Source of the DNA: Alisma plantago-aquatica
Taxonomy: Eukaryota; Streptophyta; Magnoliopsida; Alismatales; Alismataceae
Assembly (NCBI GenBank): GCA_963693085.1
Contig: OY856412.1
Location: 963,136,281 to 963,200,280, forward strand
Direction of reading: 5' to 3'
Length of the DNA: 64,000 bases
In this document: positions 36,301 through 47,300 of the stretch, in pieces
How positions within the stretch are numbered: the stretch's first letter is position 1
How the letters are laid out: every line of letters starts with the position of its first letter
Notes under the pieces: generated by a model
Database searches by the model: none
Told to the model about the DNA's origin: nothing
The model's input: the letters and a program-made list of their open reading frames with translations, nothing else
Program-made: the position numbers and the translations under genes

Positions 36301-38300
36301 AGATTGTTATAAGGAAAAGACTTACATATGTGTGAGCTACAAAGTATCTTGGTGAAAATGAAGTTTAGTGCCCATGCCAAAAGCAAGTTATAGAAGGAAA
36401 CCATCTCCTATATATAAGGTCAGAGCCTTGAAATGGAAATCTAGACAATTCCTTTGTCATTAGTATTGCATGTGCCTATTTTTGCAGTCCATATAGTAAT
36501 GGATGATGCATGGATGAAGCTCATGTCAGCATTATGGATAGCCAAGGAAGGCCTTACATACGTTGTATGAAGGTACCTTCAGGCAAGGTATACAGAAGTA
36601 GAGTTGTCAAACGAGTGGGTGGGTTGGATTTAGATTGGGTCATCACGTGTTGAGCTTTTGGATGCTTGTTAAAAATACCCAATGTTACGGGTGGAGCAAT
36701 AACACACCCAAATTTGTCCCACCTGGTTGTGGGTCCACCGGTGAGTGTCATTGTAATCTGTGTACAATAAAAAAAGATGTTGTTGGTTGCCACTCTACAA
36801 AAAAAAAGTAGAATGGTTCAAATAAGTATTAGTGCAAATATAGGATAATGCGAACAACTATCCACTACGTTTGATGTCATATACAATATAATATATATTT
36901 CCTTTAAAAGAATGTTGTAATAGAACATTAAAAAACTAACTTTGAAATGTATAATTGAAAAAGAAATGATATATGTATTGCAAATATCATTATCACATCA
37001 TACACATTAACAATTACTAACACATGATGTTTTATGGTTATCTACTACACAAAGTGAAAATAAAAAAATATAATTTGTGCAATTAAAAAAACTATAGAAC
37101 ACAATATATGTTAATTAAAATAAACAAAAATGTAGAATATAACTACTTTGTAATCCATTAGCATAAAAATTTAACAAAACATATCAGTCATGGCCTTTAG
37201 ACTTTGCAATTTTACACTATATACATTATACATTATCCATTTAGTTGCTTTATAAATGTGTGGGTTTGGCGTGTCTTAAGAGTCATATAAGTATTATATC
37301 TATATTAATATATCTATTTCAGTTAATTGGATCACCCGCAGGTCACTCTTGAAACCCCTAAGTAAGTCAGGTGGATATGGCTTTGGGTGATTTCTAGTGG
37401 ACAGGAAATTCTTTCTTGCAAACCCAACAAGAATGGGCTGACCCATGAGTGCATGTGGATTTTGAACCAGTTTGTTAGGTCTATCTAGAACTTTATTTTG
37501 TGAGAAGATCTTAAGTCTAGAGATAGATAGTCTTGAAAGAAGATGCCTTAAGGCCCTAGTGACATCAATATTATTAACAGTAACATCATTCTTGTTTACA
37601 TGGATATTTATAAGAATGCTTATATGGGCAAGGACTCTAGACTCATGGAATCAACCAAAATATAAATCAAAAAATTTTCCTCAAAAGGAGTATCTCAGAA
37701 CTCATTATATGCAAAAAAAGACACTAAAAGAAAAAAAAATTGGTTGGGGTAGGATTCGACTTCACGTTGTGATCGATGGAGTGCATTTAAAACAAATCAT
37801 TCTATGAGTAGGGTAGAGATTGCAATTTTCATGTTTGGTTATGCACATATGGAGAAACATAATGCGCCTTTAAGGAATGTGTAGAAAAACTACCCATTTC
37901 ATATGGTTGCACTTTATATAGAGGATAGAAGTAGTTGAAGAGAGCATTGATTTAGTAGCATTTCCAATAATGTGCAGTATGGGTCATCTTTCTTAGGAAG
38001 TTGTTGTTTGTAACGATAATAATAGATGTGCTTGTTAGATTTATGAGAATGACATAAGATGCTCATTGAGGAACCAAGTTTATTTTGGCGTTTATATGAG
38101 AAGTGTCTGGTCCATTTACATGAATAATAAAAAATTTGGTGCTGACATATGTGGTGTTTATGGTCCAGATGGTTACATCTCTTGCACTGATAAACCTTAT
38201 TATGGTGGGTTTTATTTCTACTATAATGTAATATAAACACAAGGTTGCTCAAAAATCTTAGATGCATATAAGGAAACTTGATATAAAGATTATCATCCAA
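33300..38300 (-). pseudogene. Ancient, decayed L1-type LINE
   Basis: Scattered minus-strand peptides are in the right order for a plant L1. A zinc knuckle CKRCNHLDHKHHIC (CX2CX4HX4C, about 38.15-38.21 kb) marks ORF1. ILGSDFNS (about 35.04-35.08 kb) resembles the GDFN motif of the AP endonuclease. GPNGINMAFYRTIWDN (about 34.29-34.34 kb) and NNTHIVLIKKMDNP (about 34.18-34.23 kb) match RT blocks 1-2. QGYLMSP (about 33.91-33.93 kb) matches the RT QGDPLSP block. Frames are broken everywhere. Boundaries and target duplications are not visible. Confidence 0.55.
36598..37450. mobile_element. Possible degenerate hAT-like insertion in the LINE
   Basis: It starts TAGAGTTGTCAAACGAGTGGG, close to a common plant hAT end. 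The matching right end would be CCCAACAAGAATGGGCTGACCC near 37.43-37.45 kb. The interior is non-coding and AT-rich. Neither a clean inverted repeat nor an 8-bp duplication could be confirmed. Confidence 0.25.
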
Positions 38301-39490
38301 ATAATAAGGATTAGAAGTATTATTAACTAATAAATCATCACTGCATAAACCAACCTTGGCCTCAAGCCAATAGACTAAGATGTGTAGTCAAAACCAATTT
38401 GTGCACTATAGAAACATGAACAAGAAAAAGTGGAGGTTCTAAAAATACTTTCTTCCATAGGGGGTAAATTTGGAGGATATCTCATCATGAGGGAAAGATG
38501 GGAGGCTAGGGATTCACTTTGTTGGATGACAAACACTACCTCCTAGGTGAACTAGTATAGACCCAAAGCAACCAAGTACAAGACAATGGTTCTATTGGTG
38601 TACTAAGCAAGGAGAGTGATGTTAGGGTCATACCATACAAATGAAGGTGGAGGTGGGACATGTTGGCCATCTTGATCCCAGCAATGGAGCACTATCTCAT
38701 TCTTCCCTATAGGGCAACGATCAATTTTTCAGTATGAGAGAAGGCATAATTCTTACACCATGAGATCCCATCCCCTAGCAGAGGAGAGGTATTGTTGTTT
38801 CTCATCCTAGAGGAAGAAATCAAATAGTCTTTTGTTATCAATGTGGACCTAAATCTAGATAGGGTCGTGTCTGTCAATCAATACCTCCAAGTTTATTAGA
38901 AGAGTGATACACAAGAAGAGGTAGGGTTTTCCCTTTAGGAAGATCCCCTAGTTGCTAGTAGCCATAGTGGTGATAGTAGTAGAGGTGAAGAAAGGAACCT
39001 AGGGAGGTAAGGATGTTGAAATTTATGGTGGATGGGTGGGGAAAGAGGGATGTGTTTAACATAAATATCCAGTGTAGTTTGATCACTATCCCTACCAGTT
39101 GAAACATCACAATAGGTTTCAATGTGATTGTCACATATATATTTATTAGGGTTAGCCTAGAAAATATGTTCCCTACCTCCAATGAGAGAAGATGTAGCTT
39201 TTTCCCATGCATGTTGAGTGATAGAGCCAATAGAGATGTACATTAAGATTGCACAACTTTTGTCTTCCCTTTCTCGTTGAGAATGTGAAGAGGAGAGAAA
39301 GGGGAACGTATATGAGGGGTGGCAAGTACATAGAAGAATACAATGAGATGTTTCCAAAGTTCACCTTGAATGGATCAAGGCAATGGTGATGACAAAATGA
39401 GCAAATAAAGTAGCGGAACATACTAGGTTGAGCAAGAAGATTGCCAAAAATCTATTGATGAGACTTTGAATCTGGACCTAACAACCATAG

Positions 39491-39493
<3 letters not shown>

Positions 39494-39530
<37 letters not shown>

Positions 39531-39537
39531 GTGGAGA
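39494..39537. repeat. (GA)n microsatellite
   Basis: About 21 perfect GA units; likely length-polymorphic. Confidence 0.95.
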
Positions 39538-39581
39538 GAGGCTGGACCCTGCTGCCTTTGATGGTTTAACAACATTCGGCC

Positions 39582-39789
39582 ACACCTTGTTTTGGCTGGG
39601 GTACAAAAGCTACGAATTGTGACAAAAGTGTACAGTTGGATGAATTGCAACTCAACCAGTTGCATCCAACTGAACTGTACCAAACAAACACCTTGTTTCG
39701 GCCGGGTACAAAAGCTACGAATTGTGACAAAAAGTGTACAGTTGGATGCATTGCAACTCAACCAATTGCATATAACTGAACTGTACTAA
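39582..39789. repeat. Tandem 108-bp duplication with internal hairpin
   Basis: Two units (starting CACCTTGTTT at 39582 and 39690) are nearly identical. Each holds GTACAGTTGGATG ... CATCCAACTGAACTGTAC, an inverted repeat that can fold over the whole core. It looks like a MITE fragment duplicated in tandem. The Tourist element begins at once after it. Confidence 0.7.
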
Positions 39790-40200
39790 GGGCCTGTTTG
39801 GTAGGGTGTGGTTTGTCTTCCTGAATTAAAATGTATACTTTTGTGTTTATAATTTTGTTTGGTAGGGTGTAGTGAGGTGTAGTAGGATGATTAGCAACTG
39901 CACAGTTGGCTGCCAATTCTCGGAAAACGTACCGCCTCCTTTCACGGTGCGGTCCGGTGTAGAATGCTAGGATTAACTACTTATTTACCGCTGTGCCACC
40001 GGTCCATGTCCTCAGAACAAGTTGTACGTGCTGTTGATTTTGGCTGTCCGCCTATTTAGTTCCGCTTATGTCCTTTCATCAGCTCATCCGTCCTCTCATT
40101 TCATACCAAATGGAACTAAAAACATTTAAAAGATAGGATTTAATTCCCATGTTTCACAATTCATGAAACTGCACCCAACTTCACCCTACCAAACAGGCCC
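39790..40200. mobile_element. Tourist/PIF-Harbinger MITE
   Basis: A perfect 19-bp terminal inverted repeat GGGCCTGTTTGGTAGGGTG, flanked by the 3-bp duplication TAA (39787-39789, 40201-40203). Size (411 bp), TIR start and TAA target are those of Tourist-like MITEs. No coding. Confidence 0.9.
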
Positions 40201-40203
40201 TAA

Positions 40204-41174
40204 ACAATATATCAAACTTAAAAGATCACATTGGAACATATCGAGTTTAAATAGCACTTGACCAAACAGGAACTAACTGGAATAGGGTGACACGCCATTA
40301 CCATACATATACGCTGTTGTATCTGAACTTCACACTGAAAAGGATTTTGCACCAAAATTTTAACACGCGAGGGACGAGTATTCTGAAAAAATGATCAGAG
40401 TGGCAACAAAATCTTAGTGGTACCCACAGCTTCACCTGAAACGGGATATTTTCTATGCAACGCCTACAAACTCGTTTCACGTAATCCAATTTGGATCTCT
40501 CCCCCGGGCCTTAGTTCGAAAATGGAAAATCTGCTTCGTAGCAGCCTGTCGAGCACTATCGCGGGCTCAATTTGTACGGATTTAGCTCACCTTGTTCAGA
40601 AGAGACCGGACCCCATCAGAGAATTTACAGTTGTTTAAGCGGTGTGATGACTTGTGTAATATATCGTACAAGTTTCTCCGTATCCAATCTTTTATCTCAC
40701 TGTAAACAAATCCTGCACAAATTCCTCTCGTGGTAGTCTCGGTTTTTCTAATGAAGTGGACAGACTTGGAAGAATAGCATCGAGCATTACCAACAACAAC
40801 ACTACCTGATGTTGAATAACTCAAGCTGTTGGCTACAGTCGTTTCACCACTTCTGGATATTTTTGGATTTTAAAGCGGGATCCTCGTTAGAGAACCTCTA
40901 AACACCTGAGTCGCCACTTGTCAGAGTAAAACTATTTCAGAATGATCAATCACCGGGATACAGAATTACATGTCAAGGTGGTTACAGGTAGGTAGCAGTT
41001 GCAATTCATATACACGCCATTTAGACATTTATCTGCAAAACAAAAGAAGAGAGATTGAGCAGTGACCATTTCTCTAGGGCAATGTGCAGGTAACTCTCAA
41101 TCCCCCATCAAGCATAGGATCGGGAAAGTCTTCTACAAGTAATTGGTTTTAGTATGGTTTTCAGGTGTGATGTC
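40204..41174. other. 3' flank of QPT, no gene recognised
   Basis: Includes a GC-richer stretch at 40.42-40.62 kb with short frames on both strands that match nothing known to me. No transposon ends seen. Confidence 0.4.
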
Positions 41175-41180
41175 TTTATT
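41175..41180 (-). promoter_or_regulatory. Candidate QPT polyadenylation signal AATAAA
   Basis: The minus strand reads AATAAA about 100 nt after the QPT stop codon (41281-41283), a normal spacing for a plant 3' UTR. A guess from position and motif only. Confidence 0.5.
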
Positions 41181-41280
41181 GAAACCTAAGACTCATTACA
41201 TCAAATCAACCACTATGCACGCCCAATTCAAGGGATAGAATGTAAGGATACGAGAAAGCTGTTTGTGGACATTGCAGAGA

Positions 41281-41377
41281 TCAAGCACGGTTTGTTCTCT
41301 TTCCAACTTGAAGAGCCAGCTCCGTGTCAACTTTAAGCGATATATCAAGAGCCTTGACTGAATGGGTCAGTGCTCCG
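41281..41377 (-). CDS. QPT: QPT exon 9 and stop
   Basis: 97 nt including TGA at 41283-41281; acceptor TTTGTTGCAG|CGGAGC. Encodes [20 protein letters not shown] to the C-terminus TNRA. Confidence 0.95.
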
Positions 41378-44300
41378 CTGCAACAAAAAGGAAAATGTTG
41401 GCTTTATATAAACGTATCCCCTAGACATGCACCAACCAGTTGCAACAAGATGTTAGACGCATGATAAGGGTAACACAGAAATTTAATTATCCAATATAGC
41501 CGTGTTAGAAGCAATGAAGAACATTTACACGGGAAAAGACATAATCAGAAGAGTTGTCTTACGTTTGAACTTTTCTTTTATACTTTCTATATAGACTGCC
41601 ATCTCTAACTCAAACCCTCTTGGGGGTGTCTGTTGTCAAGGAAACATCCAAGACAAGTGTCTAAATTTGATCAGCTAAACAAATGATATATTTATATGTC
41701 GTGTCAAATGGTGTAAGTTGCTAAAAAGCTCAACCTTAATGTCTTCATTCCCTAATTAAATCCCCTTTCATGTCTTTATTCCCATCAATTAAACCCCAAG
41801 CCCATAACTAAATATTCAATTTGGATTAATGATTGCCTCGGTGGGCAGTCATAGGTGACGAACAACTATTGCCCCATAAAGCACCTGCTTCCTGATAAAG
41901 ATCATGATTGCAACATAAGTGAGATGCCTGGGATGTGTTTGGTGCGGGATACACAGCAAAAGCCAATGAGGAAGAAGCAAACGAACTCCACATAATGTGT
42001 TACATGTGCAACGATAGTAACAGATTACTGTAAACAACTACGCACACTTTTAGGATCGAAAAGCATATCATTGACAAATCTTGTATTTTTTTTTTTTTTG
42101 AAGTCCACAAATCTTGTATTTTTTAACAAAAGCAAGTTGAATGTTTGGCAGCACTAGTCAATCCCGCCACGCAATCACTAATTTGGCTTTTAGATGCCAC
42201 GATGGAAATTACAAGTTGTCATCAATTTTTCAGTAATAAAAATATTGAGATGCTAAAAAAGTTACAAACTGATCTAGAAGGGCATTTGCACAACCGGGAA
42301 CCATATCATGCCTCACAAAAGCATACATGCACAATCTGAGTTAGCAGCGGTAGTATCTTCAGTAAGTTAATGAACGTGGTTGAGTACGACATTATTCCAT
42401 GCAGAAGTATACAGCACTTAACAGAAAGATAGCTCGGCAAACTCACCAACCCATCGGGGTGTCAAAAAATCAGTTTGGGGTTGGTTCCGGATTGGATGAC
42501 AACCGGGTTGATGCAAGATAGCCTAAACCGGAATCGGAATTTTTTCGAAATGATACACCCCAACTGGACCCGGTTTCAGAATGTATGACCCGGAACCAAT
42601 GTTCAAAATTTCGACAAAATTGTCGAAATTTTGGCCGAAATTTCTGTTTCTGTGGCAATCAGACATCGAAATTGACTGACGAAACTCTCGAAACAGGCAG
42701 ATCATCGATTTTTTTTCTACGTTTTCATATACTATGTACTACCTAGAGCATATTTTTTTCACAGTTTTGTGTATTTAAGTCTATATATTGTGCTTGCAAA
42801 CTATAATGACTTAATTCATTGATTTCACCATTGAGAATTTACATAAAAATCCCCATCAAAATGTCTATCGAAACAATTTAGGACCATTCACTAAAAAATG
42901 ATGAGACCCCACCTCCCACATATCCAATATGAAATATTATTACATATTTGAGTAGATCTACACTAGCAGATCAATCTGGTAAAATTTCATAAATTAATTC
43001 GTTTATTTTGCCGTCAAAACGCTAGGAACACATTTATCAAAATTTCTGTCGAAATTTCTATTTCTGTGGCCACCGAAACGACATCGAAATCGGACAATTT
43101 CTTCCTTGCCTGGAACCGGACCCGATTTCGAACCGAACTAAATCTATAATTATACAGAACAAGGCTGTAAAATATCCGGCTCTGGAGTTGTAACTGCAAC
43201 ACGTGCATCTGAAGTGTGGTATTCATAGCTAGAGAAGATTTTGCGGGGGAAGCAGTGGCAAAATACCCCCCCCCCCAAAAAAAAAAATTGTGTGGCTGCA
43301 TAAGCGGTCGGGTCCGCATAGAGGCCTGATTCCCCATATGTTGTTCGGCACATTGGCCAAACCGTATAAGTGGCCGCTTTTGCGGCCACACAGATGATTT
43401 TTGATACATTGGGTTATCGTGTTATCAAGCTATGCATAAGTTCCACTCTAGACCGTAAAACTAACATTGCTAACAACAGAATTACCTATATAGCTATTTT
43501 AAAATGGCCAAATCTAACAACATAAACTTGTGGATCATGTGACATCATAACAACAGTAATTACATGTACAACCTTACAAATATTATCCCTGATAAATATT
43601 TTATTTCAGTTACAATGTTACATCATTTACGAAATGGAGTTTTAATTGTGTTATGTACATTTTCACTTTCTTTTAAACATAATTACTAAAAGTAATTACT
43701 CAACTGGGTTATTTTGGAATTTCAAGTTAAGGCATACTCACTTGTAATCTATACCCATCATTTGAAGGAGCAAATAGGACATCAAATATTAGACCACATC
43801 ATTTAAAACCGCATGACTTTGGGTAAGTTATATATCGTATTAACCCATATATTAAGTAAAGCATGTCCATTTTATCACATGGTATGAGTTGCATAACATC
43901 ATAATTAAGGATTTTTAAATTGATAGTTGAGAAATATATTTGGTGACCTCATTTACAGTCAACTGCTAGTAATTTCACAATGCTTCTACAAATAGAATAA
44001 TTGAATGTATACGTTCAATTTCAACTCTATGAAGCAAGTTACTTCGCCGAAATTCAATGCCATGCTAAAATTGTGGAGCAGTTGAAAGGTTACCTTGAAA
44101 TGTAGGTCACACCAGACCCTCCAATTTTTTTCACAGTTTCTAGTGTCACATTTCCCGATGCCTACAATGTGAGTTTCAGTTAGCAACGAAGACAATTCAC
44201 AGTGGATAAGGTAACTACACCATGTTGTGGTTTTAGTTGTTCAAGCTTTAGCAGTAACAAACATAGAATAATGTGCATATTGCTTTAAAGTAAAGGATAA

Positions 44301-47300
44301 ACTTCCATTTATATAATGAAAAAAAAATTATCCTGAAGATAAACAAACAGTAAAAGGTTGCCCAACCATAGTTTGTTAAGATATGAGAAGTGTGAAAAAT
44401 ATGATGGGAGGCTAATGAGATGACTCTATTAGACAAAACCCCAGTCCTATTAATAGGACAGGGAGGCACTTACAGGTGGACTCAAACCCTAATGGGCCAG
44501 ATATGCTTAGGATCATATACATAATAAACTAATAACTCTTAACACTCCCCCTCAACTTGGAGCATGGATGAAACACATGTCCAGCTTGCCAATATAAAAA
44601 AAGATAATAAACTTACAGGACAGGGAGGCACTTACAGGTGGACTCAAACCCTAATGGGCCAGATATGCTTAGGATCATATACATAATAAACTAATAACTC
44701 TTAACACTCCCCCTCAACTTGGAGCATGGATGAAACACATGTCCATCTTGCCAATATAAAAAAAGATAACAATAGCCCATACAAAAAATGATCTCCCTGT
44801 GAATCTTGAAATACAATACAAAGTACTCAAACACTCCCCCTAAGAAAGATAACACATAACCATGGTAAAAAAAAGCCCGCCTTGAGGCTCTACAGGCTTA
44901 CATCTCGAGGCGAGGCTATCCCATTTGCGCCTCGAGGCTTACGCCTCAATGTCCTGGACTGAGGCTCGCCTCTAAGCACTGAGGCTTTGAGGCTTAGCTG
45001 AGGCGCAAGCCTCGATCTGGATGATAATGTATTATGTTAACCACCAAATTTTCTACTAATAAGATTCGTACAAACACTTTATCTAGAAAACAATATACAG
45101 AGTTGTTGTAGTTAATTATAATTATTTTATTACTAAAATTTATAATTATCATTCTTTGAGTGACACCTTTCAATCTTCATTGCTAAATCTATCTTTGTTT
45201 GCTACCTTCTTATTTACTATGTCCAGGAATTTCATCTCATTGTTAACTAATTTTGGATCCTTGTTCCTACTAATTTCAAATTCTGTCTCCCTTACTTTTT
45301 CATTGTAAATCACATATTTTAATCTAAGAGTATAATTAATTGATATCTTATTATTTCGTCAATATTGTGATGGTCTTTAATTTCTTTATGTCCTTGTTAG
45401 GTTTCATAAATATCTTCTATTTTATTTTAGTTTTGTTTATAGCTTTGTATATACATATTTATGCTACACACATACATATAATATATCTAAACATATATCA
45501 TTATATATATATATATATGTATATACATGTATAATTTTATTTATTAAGACTGTCTCATGCATATTTTGAGGCTTACGCCTCACCTCACTAAGACAAAAAC
45601 GCCTCGTTACACCTCACGCTTTTTATAACCTTGCACATAACAGATAGCAGGTAGAAAATTGGCCTTCTCCTCTTGAAAGATAACACATTTATGCAGAAGC
45701 AGTAATAGCAAAGCAGACTCCCCCTAAAACTGATGATTGCCAAACCCGTAGCAGCAAAACATCTAAGACTTGAACGAACATCCGAAGCAGTAGATGGTGG
45801 AAGATACTTGCAGAAGTCTCTGAGTCGTCGTTGTTGTCAGAATGGTTCACCACAAGAAGCAGTAACACCGAAATGATGCACGCTAGTTGTGACAAGGGCA
45901 CTGCTATAGGAATACTACACTGTAGCAAGTGGTCAAGGTGTTTGAGACACATAGTTATGCGCCATAACAAGTGCCAACAAAGCACAGATGAAGCAAAAAA
46001 TCGGACTACATGTACAGATCAATGATCTTCTATTCTCTCTCAGTCTCTCTATATCTCCCCTTTAACCAACTACGAAGAATAAGAGAGTAGTTGGGACGAT
46101 GATGAAAGTGACAAATAATGAGTAAAGACTCATGGAGCCGCACAATAGGCATCAATGGAAGGATGGAGAACAAAAAGACATGTGATGGGTGAAAGAAAAA
46201 GACCATATTAGTTGCATTTGGAAGGAACAAGGGTGAGAAGCATGAGCATAGTATCTGCAGAATTTCTACTTAAATAAAATACCGCGGTTAGGTATGCATT
46301 CGAGATAGTGTAATCGTCAAAAAAAAAGAAAGGAATCCTGACTTTGACCCTTTGACACCATTTAAACGGCGATCTTGATAAAATAATCAAAAGAGAATAG
46401 CTAAAAGCGCATATTGGACGAGTACAGAAAGCTGACACGGCACTGGAAATAAAGATGTGATTTTGTGGAATAAAGATGATTTTTTTAAGATCAGTCTCCA
46501 GATCGCCCAGAAATTAATGACTGTTGGTAGCTCCTCCTGTTTGAGATTGTATGAAGATTGCATTCATGGGCTAATTAGGAACTGAACGTCAACAAAAGCA
46601 GAACTCGTGCGTAATCACCTACGCTTGCAGACCGTGACTGTCCTTGACAGTGGTCCCTCCTGTATTCGCATAGCATCAAAGCAATACATTCTTTGGGAAC
46701 CCTAAACCTAGCCTCCAGCACCCGTCTTCTTCGTCTACCTCCCATGGCGCTGCCACCCTTCCTTCAGGGAAGAAAAAGAAAGGAATAGAAGAGATCTAGG
46801 CCAGAGGACGGGCGGCCCTTCTTCTCTAGGCCGCTCGCAGGAAACCACCACCTATTCATGCAATCTTAGAAGATCTCTACCTATTAAACCACTCAAATCT
46901 CTACCACAATATCTTAACTAAGAAGGGGCAACTCCTGGCAGCCATTGCTGACAACAATGGAGCCAATGACAGCAGCCCCAAAAGGGTTGGCAACAGAGCT
47001 ATTCTTTTTATGTATACTTAATTAGCCTTAAAAAATATAGAGAGAGAGAGGGTATTAGATTTTACAGTTGCATATGATATGCTTTTGGCAAACACCCATT
47101 TCAAGAAAAGAGAATCCCATAAGATTACTTTCAAGAGTGGGCACAATTGTAGCCAAATTAATTACCTCCTTAAAAGGTGGGAGAATCGTAAAGTATGCAA
47201 GGACTGTAAAGTGATTCCTGACGAAGAACTCAGGGCCCAACATAGGTTGGTGGTTTTGGATATTAACATGAAGATCAATAAAGGAAAACATAACAAAAAT

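Noticed and set aside
45689..45985. 98-codon hydrophobic frame on minus
   Set aside because: Inside a non-autonomous retrotransposon; composition looks random and no family fits.
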